Notes under the pieces: generated by a model
What the model was told of the DNA's origin: nothing
Database searches by the model: none
Seen by the model: only the letters and a program-made list of their open reading frames with translations
Part shown: positions 1 through 8,039 of the stretch, one piece after another
Layout of the letters: the number at the start of each line of letters is the position of its first letter
Position numbering within the stretch: the first letter of the stretch is position 1
Assembly (NCBI GenBank): GCA_003599595.1
Contig: QZIP01000046.1
Coordinates: 1-44,477, forward strand
DNA: 44,477 nt
Direction of reading: 5' to 3'
Source: Candidatus Parcubacteria bacterium
Lineage (GTDB): Bacteria; Patescibacteriota; Microgenomatia; Levybacterales; GWA1-39-11
Program-made: the position numbers and the translations under genes

Positions 1-106
1 CAACTTAAAAATACTTCTAATAGTAATCACTTATTCGTTTATACCTACAATATACTCTAAACATCTAAATTCTACCCACTGTTATTATCAAAGACCCGGT
101 AGGTTG

Positions 107-136
107 TTGATTTTGGGGTTATTGTTAGGATAAACT
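107..136 (+). promoter_or_regulatory. Promoter of the first gene, leaderless type
   Basis: A -35-like TTGATT (107-112) and a -10-like TAAACT (131-136) are separated by 18 nt, and the ATG follows 6 nt later. The transcript should start at or next to the start codon. The first 106 bases hold nothing else I can identify. Confidence 0.5.
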
Positions 137-142
137 TTTAGT

Positions 143-1471
143 ATGGATGATTATGTTGAAGTATCGGGTAGTTCGGGGGGTGATGGGTGGAGAGAGAGAC
201 CTGAGAGAGGTTCAGTTGATAGTCCTGTTGAGGACTTAAGGGGTAGGGGGGCCGTTGAGTTGCCGTCTGTTTTAAGAGAAGAGGGTGTTTTGGGTTCTGA
301 TCATCTACAAAGAGATGATAAATCAATTGCTGATGCCAGAAGGGATTTGGGGGAGGTTGTTGGGGATTCGGAAAGAGGGATTAAGGCTGTAGACAGAGAA
401 GGGGAGGAACAAAAGGGTGGAAGAGTTGGAGAAATTAAGAGAACAAAAGAGGGGGAGAGAAGAGTTGAGGAGATTAGAGAGACATTTTACAGGCCTACAC
501 AGGAGGCAATTGCTAGATTGGTAATAGAAGAGATGGGAGACGTTCCAGAATTAGTAGAGGGGCCGATGATTGATTGGCTTTATAGGTATTGGTATATGGA
601 GCCGGGGCCGGAATATAAAGGTTATTATAAAATTTTTTTGAATGACAACAGCCCTTTGATGCGGGCAGTTGGACTACATGGTTATATTGCCCAAAAGGCA
701 ATAGAAGCAAGCGTTTACGGAGTAGAGGTGGATGAGGAGGACTTGAGGAAAAAGATTGAAGAGTGTGCCGGGCGTTTTGAGACAGTTGAAAAAGCATTGG
801 AAATACAGCGTGGGAGAATAAGAGCGGGAGAAACAGAAAATGAATTGGTGGTTATTGGAAAGGTAAAAGGGGGCAGGGGAGGATTTGATGTCAGAGCTAC
901 TGAGGAGAATGTAGATAGGGCAAAAAATGAGAAGGAGGTTTTACAAAGACTTGCAAAGTATGGCGTAAGTCATCTTGTTGGTTTTTTTAGAAAATATGCA
1001 AGTTTGGGAGGAGAGAGGAGAAGTAGTATACAAGATAGTGAGCAGGGGTTATTTTTGGATTATGAGAGTTTACCATCAGTAATTAGAAATACCGGAATTG
1101 TCAGGGGGGAAGTATTGGGAGAAGGTGGTCCTGAGGTTATAGATACCGAGCCGGGTGATAGTGGAGCAGGAGAGCAGGTAGGAGAAGGTGGGGAGGATAG
1201 GAGTAGAAGAGAAGGAGGAGATGAGGAGGAGACGGTTGACGAAGGAAAACATAAGGTTGGGGATGGAGGTAATCCGAGCGAAACTAGGGAAGAATCAGAG
1301 GAGAGGGGAGGAGATGGTGCGGCAAGAGAAAAAATGGAGTGGCTTATGAAGGAGCCTAAGTCTTATGATAATATATCGGCAATGGCTGATCTTGCTATAA
1401 AACATCCGGAATTAAGGGATAAAATTTACGGTGAGTATTTTACATTAGAGATGGAAGGGATGGATTCGTAA
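143..1471 (+). CDS. Hypothetical acidic, charge-rich protein
   Basis: A 442-residue protein I do not recognise. The first ~110 residues and residues ~320-400 are low complexity, rich in Glu, Arg, Gly and Asp, and look disordered. A more ordered central part (about 110-300) contains Trp/Tyr-rich helices (motif WLYRYWYMEPG) and a predicted coiled region. The C-terminal ~45 residues again look helical. There is no signal peptide or membrane segment. The ATG at 143 lies 6 nt after a -10 box, which supports this start. It is followed 21 nt later by the HIT gene, which has its own promoter. The low-complexity parts resemble those of the unknown protein at 10897-11931, so the two may belong to one class of lineage-specific scaffold proteins; this is inference. 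Confidence 0.7.
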   Translation: MDDYVEVSGSSGGDGWRERPERGSVDSPVEDLRGRGAVELPSVLREEGVLGSDHLQRDDKSIADARRDLGEVVGDSERGIKAVDREGEEQKGGRVGEIKRTKEGERRVEEIRETFYRPTQEAIARLVIEEMGDVPELVEGPMIDWLYRYWYMEPGPEYKGYYKIFLNDNSPLMRAVGLHGYIAQKAIEASVYGVEVDEEDLRKKIEECAGRFETVEKALEIQRGRIRAGETENELVVIGKVKGGRGGFDVRATEENVDRAKNEKEVLQRLAKYGVSHLVGFFRKYASLGGERRSSIQDSEQGLFLDYESLPSVIRNTGIVRGEVLGEGGPEVIDTEPGDSGAGEQVGEGGEDRSRREGGDEEETVDEGKHKVGDGGNPSETREESEERGGDGAAREKMEWLMKEPKSYDNISAMADLAIKHPELRDKIYGEYFTLEMEGMDS

Positions 1472-1477
1472 TTATAA

Positions 1478-1486
1478 TGTTATAAT
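1478..1486 (+). promoter_or_regulatory. Extended -10 promoter of the HIT gene
   Basis: TGTTATAAT is a textbook extended -10 (TG at 1478-1479, TATAAT at 1481-1486). It lies 6 nt before the ATG at 1493, so the mRNA should be leaderless. No good -35 is visible, as expected for an extended -10 promoter. Confidence 0.6.
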
Positions 1487-1492
1487 AAATCT

Positions 1493-1816
1493 ATGGATTG
1501 TATTTTTTGTAAGATTGGAAAAGGAGAGATTCAGTCAAATATTCTGTATCAGGACGAACAGGTTTTTGTGATCAAAGATATTCATCCGCGGGTTCCTGTT
1601 CATCTTTTGATTATTCCAAAGGTTCATATCGAGGATTTTTATGATGTAACAGATGAGGTCTTGGTGTCTGCAAAGAATGCAGTCCGTAAGATGGTTGATG
1701 AGTTTAAGCTGATGGGCAAAGGATATAGGGTGGTTATAAATGGGGGAGGGGCGCAAATTATTAATCATCTTCATTTTCATCTTATGGGAGAGATTGGACT
1801 TCAGGTAAAGGATTAG
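1493..1816 (+). CDS. HIT family nucleotide-binding hydrolase
   Basis: A 107-residue histidine-triad protein. The N-terminal CIFCKI is the usual opening of HINT-like proteins and the catalytic triad is HLHFHLMG at about residues 92-99. Family members hydrolyse nucleoside phosphoramidates or related nucleotides in the cytoplasm, using the central His as nucleophile. The length is normal for the HINT branch. The start is fixed by the extended -10 just upstream. The natural substrate cannot be told from sequence. It is followed by a 423-nt gene-free stretch with repeats and the rpsU leader, so it is probably monocistronic. Confidence 0.93.
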   Translation: MDCIFCKIGKGEIQSNILYQDEQVFVIKDIHPRVPVHLLIIPKVHIEDFYDVTDEVLVSAKNAVRKMVDEFKLMGKGYRVVINGGGAQIINHLHFHLMGEIGLQVKD

Positions 1817-1980
1817 CAGTTAAGATCAAAAGGTAAATATTAAATCCGATTTAATTGGATTCAAAGATCAAAACCAAGTTCAAAGCTAAAAGATATTTTT
1901 GAACTTTTAGATAGGCTTTGATTTTTGATTTTTAAGCTTTGATTTGAATTCTGATTTATACTTTAATCTTGGCCAAGTTT
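1817..1980. repeat. Imperfect A-arm/T-arm inverted repeat
   Basis: Gene-free spacer made of short degenerate units: the left half has A-rich words such as gatcaaa and gttcaaa with an inner ccgatttaattgg palindrome, and the right half has their T-rich complements (ttgaactttt, tttgattttt). It can fold as one long imperfect hairpin. It is one of a family filling many spacers in this window. No coding capacity is seen. Confidence 0.65.
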
Positions 1981-1984
1981 ATAC

Positions 1985-1990
1985 TATAAT
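1985..1990 (+). promoter_or_regulatory. -10 box of the rpsU leader transcript
   Basis: A perfect TATAAT 18 nt before the first structured element of the rpsU leader. The -35 region (tttaat) is weak. It would give an untranslated leader of about 240 nt, in contrast to the leaderless genes around it. Confidence 0.45.
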
Positions 1991-2007
1991 AGTAGAAGAG
2001 GGTATTT

Positions 2008-2219
2008 GATCCTCCTAATCTTGCCGTTCGCCTTTTCAGAACTATTCGTTCACGGCTTACGGAGCGATTTTAGGAGGACATAAGAAATTGTTGGAAAATT
2101 ATGTGTGTCCGCCTAAGCTTACTTTGAAGCTTTTCAGTACTATCCGTACACGCTTCAAAGAGCACTTGAGCGGCGGATTCAAGAAACTGTAATCCCGATT
2201 AAATCGGGAAACAGTTTCT
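2008..2219 (+). ncRNA. Structured 5' leader of rpsU with two tandem three-helix elements
   Basis: Element A has helices 2011-2018/2070-2077, 2023-2027/2052-2056 and 2039-2042/2048-2051. Element B has 2108-2113/2172-2177, 2122-2130/2152-2160 and 2037+100 equivalents at 2137-2140/2146-2149. The side sequence TTTTCA and the apical loop (TAT, T or C, C) are shared while stem sequences differ and keep pairing, for example GAAC/GTTC in A and GTAC/GTAC in B. Both elements are followed by AAGAAA(T/C)TG. A final hairpin (2182-2190/2211-2219, inner arm 2194-2200/2202-2208) ends just before the Shine-Dalgarno AAGGAGGTG. A role in controlling S21 synthesis is inferred. I recognise no known RNA family. 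Confidence 0.6.
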
Positions 2220-2239
2220 AGAAGGAGGTGTTTTATATT

Positions 2240-2431
2240 ATGGTTTTTGTAAAGAAACAACCTGGTGATTCCCAGGATACAATGATTAAAAAGTTTTCAA
2301 GGAAAGTTATTTCCGAGGGGCTTATACAGGAGATGAAAAAAAGAGAATTTTATCTTAAGCCTTCTCTTGCAAAGAAATTCAAGAAAGAACTTGCAAGAAA
2401 AATGGCAAAGCAAATGAGACATCATAGCTAA
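2240..2431 (+). CDS. rpsU: Ribosomal protein S21
   Basis: A 63-residue basic protein of the small ribosomal subunit, which in bacteria acts during initiation near the anti-Shine-Dalgarno region. The sequence fits bS21: a short N-terminal strand (MVFVKKQPGDS), then two basic helices with the KREFYLKPS region, ending in a Lys/Arg-rich tail. The ATG at 2240 is chosen over the GTG at 2228 because the strong AAGGAGGTG lies 9 nt before it and residue 1 then matches the family start. The unusual long leader with two structured elements suggests post-transcriptional control. No downstream partner is coupled; ybeY begins 95 nt later after an AT-rich spacer. Confidence 0.92.
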   Translation: MVFVKKQPGDSQDTMIKKFSRKVISEGLIQEMKKREFYLKPSLAKKFKKELARKMAKQMRHHS

Positions 2432-2526
2432 ACTCAAACAACTAATTTTTAATTAATCAATTTTTAAATATTTTGATTTCATTGAAAATTTTGAAAATTG
2501 GAAATTAAAAATTTAACTTTTGTCTT

Positions 2527-2910
2527 ATGGAAGTTTTTGTTCCCATATTTGTTGAAAGTAGATATAAGGTTAATAGGAAGAAAATTAAATCTTCAGTTAA
2601 AAGTATTCTTGAGGAAAAAAATATTGTTGGACCTGTTGAGGTTTCTGTGGCTATTGTTGGAGATAGAAAAATGAAAGATCTCAACAAAAAGTATAGAAAT
2701 CTTGATAAGACAACAAATGTTTTATCTTTTCCACAAATGGAAGGAGAGGTTTCTGTTTTGCCAAAAGATATTTTGTTTTTGGGGGATGTGGTGATTTCTT
2801 ATCCTCAAGTTATTAAGGAGGCATCGGAAGAAGAAGTTTTGGTGGATGAGAAGATTTGTGAGCTGGTAGAGCATGGATTGATGCATCTTTTGGGTATTCA
2901 TCATGATTAG
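2527..2910 (+). CDS. ybeY: Endoribonuclease YbeY, C-terminally short
   Basis: A 127-residue YbeY-type metalloprotein. The zinc-binding signature is HGLMHLLGIHHD at the extreme C terminus (three His in the H-x3-H-x5-H spacing), and the upstream NVLSFP and GDVVIS segments match the family. YbeY acts in 16S rRNA 3'-end maturation and ribosome quality control. Usual family members run about 20 residues past the His motif; here the protein stops one residue after HH, so the C-terminal helix is missing, though the metal site is complete. It stands between rpsU and dnaX on the same strand with AT-rich spacers of 95 and 85 nt. The stop is followed by further TAG/TAA triplets, so a frameshift is not evident. 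Confidence 0.88.
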   Translation: MEVFVPIFVESRYKVNRKKIKSSVKSILEEKNIVGPVEVSVAIVGDRKMKDLNKKYRNLDKTTNVLSFPQMEGEVSVLPKDILFLGDVVISYPQVIKEASEEEVLVDEKICELVEHGLMHLLGIHHD

Positions 2911-2995
2911 TAATTAGTAATTAAGAAATTGAGTAATTGAGGAAAATTTTTAACTATCTAATTACTATTTACTAATTACTTAATTACCTGAACTT

Positions 2996-4510
2996 ATGGT
3001 ATTTTACAGAAAATATAGGCCACAAAAAATTTCCGAACTAGATCTTTCTGCTGTCCGTCAGAGTCTTCTTGCGATACTTAATCAAAAAGAAATTCCTCAT
3101 GCGTTTTTGTTTACCGGTCCTAAAGGACTTGGAAAAACATCTTCAGCTAGGATATTGGCTAAAGCGATTAACTGTGAAAAAAATTCAAAGTGCAAAATTC
3201 AAAGTGCAAAATTACAAGTTAAAAGTCAAAAGTTTGAAGATTCGATAGATGGTATTGAGCCGTGTAACGAGTGTGATGTTTGTAAATCAGTGACAAATGG
3301 GTCTAATATTGATGTTTTGGAGATAGATGCGGCTTCTAATAGGGGAGTGGAGGAGATTAGAAGTCTTAGAGAGAGAATAAAATATGCTCCTGCTTCTTTG
3401 GCAAAAAAAGTTTACATAATAGATGAGGTGCATATGCTTACAACTGAGGCCTTTAATGCACTTTTAAAAACACTTGAAGAGCCGCCATCTCACGTTTTGT
3501 TTGTTTTATGTACCACTGAATTCTGGAAGCTTCCCGCTACTATTGTTTCAAGAACTTTTGTTGTTAATTTTGAAAAAGCAATATTTGCAGAAATGAAAAA
3601 TTCCCTGGAAAGAGTTATAAGCTCTGAGGGTTTAGTATTGGAAGATGGGGTATTGGAGGAGATTTATTCTTTATCTGAAGGGAGTTTTAGAGATGCGGTA
3701 AAAGTTTTGGAGGAGCTTGCTCTACACTCAAAAGACAAAAAGATTACAAAAGAAAATTTGGAGTCTAATTATAAAGTAAAAACTATTGATGTACAGGTTA
3801 AATTATTCATTGAAGCAATTGCTAAAAAAGATGCTAAGGAAGCGCTTACTGTTATTGATGCGTTGGCGAAGGTAGGAGTGGATTTTAAGGTTGTAAATGA
3901 GAAGATTGTTGGATTTTTAAGAAAGCTTTTGCTTAAAAAGACAGGAATTGATCAGGATGTTGAGGATGTTAATGGATTAAGTTTGGACAATCTCAAAACT
4001 TTAATATCTTACTTTAATGAGAGCTATAAGGAGTTAAAGTTTTCAGTTTTGCCGCAGCTTCCTATTGAACTTGTGGTTGCCAGATGGGTGTTTGAGAACA
4101 CTGAGAGCGCTGAGGAGTCTATAGATGTTCAGAAGGGTGAACCATTTGCTTTCACAGAAAAGGAATACAAGCTTCAGGTGAAAAAAGAGAAAATAATTCC
4201 TAAAGAGGTTTTGAAAGAAGCGGATGCCTTGAAAGATACTGTGGATAATCATACACTTCTTTTTGACATCAAAGATTTTTTGCCAAGACTTATTGAGGTA
4301 CTTAAAAAGGACAATCATTCTGTTGCAGGAGTATTGAGAAGCTGTAAAACAATTATTTTAAAAGATGATGGTGAGTTAGAGGTTGTTCCTCCATATAAGT
4401 TTCATGCTGAGAGGCTGAATGAATCAAAAGTGAGACAGATTGTTGAGAAACGTGCAGGAGAAATTTTGGGTAGAGAAGTAAAGCTTTCAGTTGTTATGAA
4501 GGCAAAATAA
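2996..4510 (+). CDS. dnaX: DNA polymerase III subunit gamma/tau
   Basis: A 504-residue clamp-loader ATPase. Walker A GPKGLGKTS is at about residues 41-49, Walker B/DExx is IIDEVH, the sensor region is LEEPPSHVLFVLCTTE, and the C-terminal half is the collar plus a tau-like tail. It loads the sliding clamp at the replication fork. The zinc module has its four Cys (60, 90, 93, 96), but the gap between the first two is 29 residues instead of the usual ~8-10, owing to an in-frame insertion of an A-rich repeat (separate entry). The start MVFYRKYRPQ is the family consensus. A 95-bp palindromic element follows 14 nt after the stop. Confidence 0.95.
   Translation: MVFYRKYRPQKISELDLSAVRQSLLAILNQKEIPHAFLFTGPKGLGKTSSARILAKAINCEKNSKCKIQSAKLQVKSQKFEDSIDGIEPCNECDVCKSVTNGSNIDVLEIDAASNRGVEEIRSLRERIKYAPASLAKKVYIIDEVHMLTTEAFNALLKTLEEPPSHVLFVLCTTEFWKLPATIVSRTFVVNFEKAIFAEMKNSLERVISSEGLVLEDGVLEEIYSLSEGSFRDAVKVLEELALHSKDKKITKENLESNYKVKTIDVQVKLFIEAIAKKDAKEALTVIDALAKVGVDFKVVNEKIVGFLRKLLLKKTGIDQDVEDVNGLSLDNLKTLISYFNESYKELKFSVLPQLPIELVVARWVFENTESAEESIDVQKGEPFAFTEKEYKLQVKKEKIIPKEVLKEADALKDTVDNHTLLFDIKDFLPRLIEVLKKDNHSVAGVLRSCKTIILKDDGELEVVPPYKFHAERLNESKVRQIVEKRAGEILGREVKLSVVMKAK
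3179..3238 (+). repeat. A-rich 14-bp tandem repeat inserted inside dnaX
   Basis: Two perfect copies of attcaaagtgcaaa (3183-3196 and 3197-3210) are followed by attacaagttaaaagtcaaaag. The DNA is read in frame as a Lys/Gln/Ser-rich stretch between Cys60 and Cys90 of the DnaX zinc module. The same architecture occurs in proS at 13113-13168 and in degenerate form in the intergenic spacers. Confidence 0.8.
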
Positions 4511-4524
4511 TCAGATTATCTTTT

Positions 4525-4619
4525 TTGTCATTGCGAGGACTAAAAGGACGAAGCAATCTAAATATTTTAGAGATTGTCACGTTCTTCTTCGACAAGCTCA
4601 GGATCGCTCGCAATGACAA
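4525..4619. repeat. 95-bp palindromic repeat with 13-bp perfect ends
   Basis: The ends ttgtcattgcgag (4525-4537) and ctcgcaatgacaa (4607-4619) are perfect inverted repeats, and the interior (aagcaatct / agattgtc, ttcttcgacaagctcagga) is also partly self-complementary. From general knowledge this resembles widespread REP/MITE-like bacterial elements with a TGTCATTGCGAG end. It lies between dnaX and the next gene and has no coding capacity. Confidence 0.7.
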
Positions 4620-4634
4620 CTGTGAGATTTGTAA

Positions 4635-5894
4635 ATGATAAATAGGAATTCATTAAATTTTTTTGAAACGTTTGATAAAGGAAGACTTTTTAAGCCAAAT
4701 TATCAAAATTATTCGTTTGCCAATATTCCCTCAACCATTTACTATCTTTTAACAGGAAAGAAAGATGGAAATATTTTACCCCGTGATTGTTTTGGTAAAG
4801 ATTATCCAAAGCCCAAAAAGACCGTTTTGTTTTTTATTGATGCTTTTGGGTTTAAGGCTTGGGAAAAGTATTATAAAAATTTTGAGATAACACAAAAAAT
4901 AGTTGATCAAGGTGTTTTGACACCAATTTCTGCTCTTTTTCCCTCTGCAACTGCACCATCTGTGTCATTAATTAATTTTGGAGTTCCTGTTTTAAGACAC
5001 GGAATTATTGAGTGGTATCTTTATGTTAAAGAGTATGACAATGTTATTAAAAGTTTGCCTTTTAGAACTCTTGGATATCCTGATATTTCCGGTTTAGACT
5101 TAGGTTATGATCCTAAATTTCTTACAGCCACCTCTTTAAATTATTATTTAATGTTAAATAATAGAGGAATAAATTCATATAGGGTAATGAATGAAGAAAT
5201 AGTAGACTCTGTTTATAACAAATTAACCGAAGGGAGTTCAAAGCAGATTTCATATTCTTCATTGACAGGGGCTTTTAATAGTATTAAAGGGGTGATTGAA
5301 GAGAAAGAGAGGTCATTTGTATATTTTTATTGGGAAGGAATAGATTCAGCAGGTCATAAATTTGGTCCGGATTCAAAAGAAGTAGAACAGGAGATTGATA
5401 AATTTTGGTCTGCTTTTTCAAAAGCATTTTTAAACTATAAAAAAGATAATGATGTTTTGTTTTTGTTTGTTACAGATCACGGACAGATTGGAATTGATCC
5501 TGCTAAAACTTTTTATTTAAATTTGGAGATTCCAGAGCTTAAAGATTATTTAAAGCTTAGAAATAATGGGGAGATTATATATCCAACGGGAGCTTGTCGG
5601 GATGTGATGTTGCATATAAAAGATGAAAGAGTAGATGGTGTTTTAGAATTACTCGAGCAGAAACTGAAAGGAATTGCAAAAGTACTGAAGACAAGTGAAG
5701 CGGTTGAGATGGGTTTGTTTGGGCCGCCACCTTACGATGAGGAGGCTATTGAAAGGTTGGGAGAGATTCTGATTTTGCCGTATGGGAATAACTGTGTTTG
5801 GTGGTATGAGGAGGGAAAACTAGAAGTTGATAAATTTGGTATGCACGGAGGGCTTTCAGAACAAGAAATGCTTTCAGTTTTTGGAGTGTGGTGA
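4635..5894 (+). CDS. Alkaline-phosphatase-fold phosphodiesterase/nucleotide pyrophosphatase
   Basis: A 419-residue protein of the type I phosphodiesterase / nucleotide pyrophosphatase group in the alkaline phosphatase superfamily. Seen motifs are FFIDAFGF (first metal Asp), SATAPS (nucleophile Thr/Ser), WEGIDSAGHKFGP (metal Asp and His), VTDHGQIG (metal Asp-His) and GMHGG near the C terminus (last metal His). Such enzymes cleave phosphodiester or phosphomonoester bonds with two zinc ions. There is no signal peptide, so it is probably cytoplasmic. The start ATG 4635 has no clear Shine-Dalgarno. The substrate is unknown. It is flanked by a 95-bp palindromic repeat upstream and a 24-bp palindrome downstream. 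Confidence 0.85.
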   Translation: MINRNSLNFFETFDKGRLFKPNYQNYSFANIPSTIYYLLTGKKDGNILPRDCFGKDYPKPKKTVLFFIDAFGFKAWEKYYKNFEITQKIVDQGVLTPISALFPSATAPSVSLINFGVPVLRHGIIEWYLYVKEYDNVIKSLPFRTLGYPDISGLDLGYDPKFLTATSLNYYLMLNNRGINSYRVMNEEIVDSVYNKLTEGSSKQISYSSLTGAFNSIKGVIEEKERSFVYFYWEGIDSAGHKFGPDSKEVEQEIDKFWSAFSKAFLNYKKDNDVLFLFVTDHGQIGIDPAKTFYLNLEIPELKDYLKLRNNGEIIYPTGACRDVMLHIKDERVDGVLELLEQKLKGIAKVLKTSEAVEMGLFGPPPYDEEAIERLGEILILPYGNNCVWWYEEGKLEVDKFGMHGGLSEQEMLSVFGVW

Positions 5895-5918
5895 TGTGTC
5901 ATTTTGCGGAAATATCCC

Positions 5919-5942
5919 GAGGTGTCCTAGCTAGGACACCTC
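5919..5942. repeat. 24-bp perfect palindrome, copy 1
   Basis: The half-site gaggtgtcctag is followed directly by its complement, then by caaggtgta. A near-identical copy lies at 13501-13524. There is no T-run beside it, so it does not look like an intrinsic terminator. Confidence 0.7.
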
Positions 5943-5983
5943 CAAGGTGTACTGATAGAGGAGGGTTGTAATCTGATTTTTCC

Positions 5984-5992
5984 TGTGATACT
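5984..5992 (+). promoter_or_regulatory. Extended -10 promoter of the Tat-type hydrolase
   Basis: TGTGATACT is an extended -10 ending 13 nt before the ATG at 6006, which implies a leader of about 7 nt. Confidence 0.4.
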
Positions 5993-6005
5993 CTCATTTT
6001 AAGAT

Positions 6006-7850
6006 ATGAATGGAAGGCAAGAGGGGGATGCTCTAAGGGTTGGCAGGAGGGATTTTTTATGTGGTTTGGGAGCAGCAGCTGTTGGATCTTTTTTACCTCC
6101 GCCACAAGTAGATACTTTATTTCAATTGCCCCATTTTCTTCTTAGGGAAACTGAACCAGAGTCTTCCGTTGATTTGGATAAATTGTTTGGGTCAAGAAGG
6201 GTGATAGGAGGAGTGAGGAGTGTTTGTCCTGACAGATTTTTGGTGGAAGGAAGTTCTGGCGGCGTACAGTTCATTGATGTCTATGATGGTTCTAATAATA
6301 GACTTGAAGGATTTGGGAGTGAAACTGCCCGTTTGTCAAATGGTGTTTTGTCTCCTGATGGGAGTACTGTTGTTTTTTTTAGACATTCAGATAGAGAGGC
6401 AGGAAGTGAGGGAATTCCTTTTTCAACAGATTTGGTTATTTATGATTTTGCAAGGGGGAGGAGGGTTAATGTTCCGGTAACAGTGGATGAGAGTACCCGT
6501 AATGACCCGTCTTCCTGGTATATAGATTGGTTGGATGATAAGAGTTTGATTGTGATTCCTCCTAGAGCTTTGGATGATTCCGGTTATAAACGTCTTGATA
6601 TATGTTTTTTGAATACTGATGATATTTTCAGAGGGGGAATTGATCTTGCAGTTAAACCTAAAATGGATGGAAGCGGTAGATCATGGGAAATTGGAACAAA
6701 TGATGAGGTTTTTGTAAGAGATAGGAAAGGGACAAAATTGATTTTGGAATTTGGCGATAATAGCGGAAATTTTTGGGAATTTGATGTAGAGGGTGGGGAA
6801 TTTAAGAGGCCTGATGGAGCTCTTTTTGAGGTGTTGGAAAGAGAAAGGTTTGCGGATGGAAACGTGATAAGAGTAGAAGATGGAGATTATTTCTTGCTGG
6901 TAAATGGTGAAAAATGTTCTATTCCTGATTTTGATAGATACCGCAAGAATACAGGGTTTAAGGGCAGGGTGATTGAGGTGAGTGATGATGTTGGCAACTC
7001 TTTTAGGACACTTGAGGCTCCAAGTGGAAGTTTTGTTTTTGATGTGACAGGGGATTTGAAGAGAGTAAATAGTAATGGTGGAATAAAGATTGAGCTTTCA
7101 GGGGGATGGCTTACAGAAGGGGTAATGGAGAATGAGAAAGGGCCTGTGTCGCATAGCACTTTTTCAGCAATAGTAGAAGGGTTAAAGCCTTTGGGTTTTG
7201 ATAAGCTTGATGTTCTTTACTCGCTTTATGATAGATATTATTTAAAGAGATTAACTGGATATGATTGGCATGACACAACTGAGGATCCGGCTTTTGCTGC
7301 AGATGTACTTTCATTTATAACAAAAAGAAGAGAGAGGCTTTATCCTTTGGACAAGAGAGTTAAGGGCGGTCATAGTCTTGGAGGTCTTTTGGAGCTTGTT
7401 GATTCGATTAAAAACCCTGAAGGAGTAAAGGCTGTTTTTACTTTGAATTCTCCTTTGTTAGGGATTCCTGAGAATTGGTTGACAAATCCGGCTGCGGTGT
7501 GGGCGGCAAAGCGGATTTTGGGGGATAAGGTGGTTGACTTTCTTTTAAAGATCAATAAAAATAAAGAATATAGAATAAGGCTTAATGAGGGAATTAGGTA
7601 TTTGAAGAGTTTGGGAATTCCGGTTTATACTTTTGGATCAGTTGATGATTTGGTTGTTCCGGTAGAGACATCTGTTTTACCGGAGTCTTCTAATGTAATT
7701 GATGGAGAAAGAATAGAACTTGCATTTTCAGCGGGGAGAAAAGCAGGAAATCTTTTCTTGGGACATGGGGAGCCGCTGGATTTTGATTTGATTAAAGGGA
7801 GGTATATTCCTGGAATTGTAGGTGAGAATCCTGTAAGAAAAGAGGCGTAG
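6006..7850 (+). CDS. Tat-type exported protein: beta-propeller-like domain plus alpha/beta hydrolase
   Basis: A 614-residue protein. Residues ~13-30 read GRRDFLCGLGAAAVGS, a twin-arginine signal with hydrophobic core, so export by Tat is predicted. Residues ~50-380 contain repeated beta-rich blocks, one of them LSPDGSTVVFF, typical of TolB/WD-like propellers. The C-terminal ~200 residues look like an alpha/beta hydrolase: nucleophile elbow GHSLGG, an acid in FGSVDDLVVP and a His in LGHGEP. A lipase, esterase or peptidase role outside the membrane is inferred; the substrate is unknown. The Cys after the twin Arg is in the n-region and not a clear lipobox. The gene stands alone between a palindromic repeat and the ybaB leader. 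Confidence 0.75.
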   Translation: MNGRQEGDALRVGRRDFLCGLGAAAVGSFLPPPQVDTLFQLPHFLLRETEPESSVDLDKLFGSRRVIGGVRSVCPDRFLVEGSSGGVQFIDVYDGSNNRLEGFGSETARLSNGVLSPDGSTVVFFRHSDREAGSEGIPFSTDLVIYDFARGRRVNVPVTVDESTRNDPSSWYIDWLDDKSLIVIPPRALDDSGYKRLDICFLNTDDIFRGGIDLAVKPKMDGSGRSWEIGTNDEVFVRDRKGTKLILEFGDNSGNFWEFDVEGGEFKRPDGALFEVLERERFADGNVIRVEDGDYFLLVNGEKCSIPDFDRYRKNTGFKGRVIEVSDDVGNSFRTLEAPSGSFVFDVTGDLKRVNSNGGIKIELSGGWLTEGVMENEKGPVSHSTFSAIVEGLKPLGFDKLDVLYSLYDRYYLKRLTGYDWHDTTEDPAFAADVLSFITKRRERLYPLDKRVKGGHSLGGLLELVDSIKNPEGVKAVFTLNSPLLGIPENWLTNPAAVWAAKRILGDKVVDFLLKINKNKEYRIRLNEGIRYLKSLGIPVYTFGSVDDLVVPVETSVLPESSNVIDGERIELAFSAGRKAGNLFLGHGEPLDFDLIKGRYIPGIVGENPVRKEA

Positions 7851-7897
7851 GTGGTTTTTTATTGAGAGTGAATTGTTATATAATGTATTATGTTAGG

Positions 7898-8030
7898 GTA
7901 ATCCGCCTACGTTCAGGTTCGTCTCGTGGTCTTGGGTCCACGCAGCCGAAACTTTACTTTGGCGGATGTAAGAAATTGTAATTCCATCCGCCAAGAGGCG
8001 GGATGGAAACAATTTCCAACAAAGGGGGTG
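7898..8030 (+). ncRNA. Structured 5' leader of ybaB
   Basis: An outer helix (7901-7907/7961-7967) encloses an inner hairpin (7925-7929/7938-7942), followed by AAGAAATTGT exactly as in the rpsU leader. A second long hairpin (7972-7979/8009-8016, inner 7982-7989/8001-8008) ends just before the Shine-Dalgarno AAAGGGGGTG. A TATAAT at 7879-7884 may be its promoter. The architecture parallels the rpsU leader, but the apical loop is different. Confidence 0.5.
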
Positions 8031-8039
8031 AATTAAATT

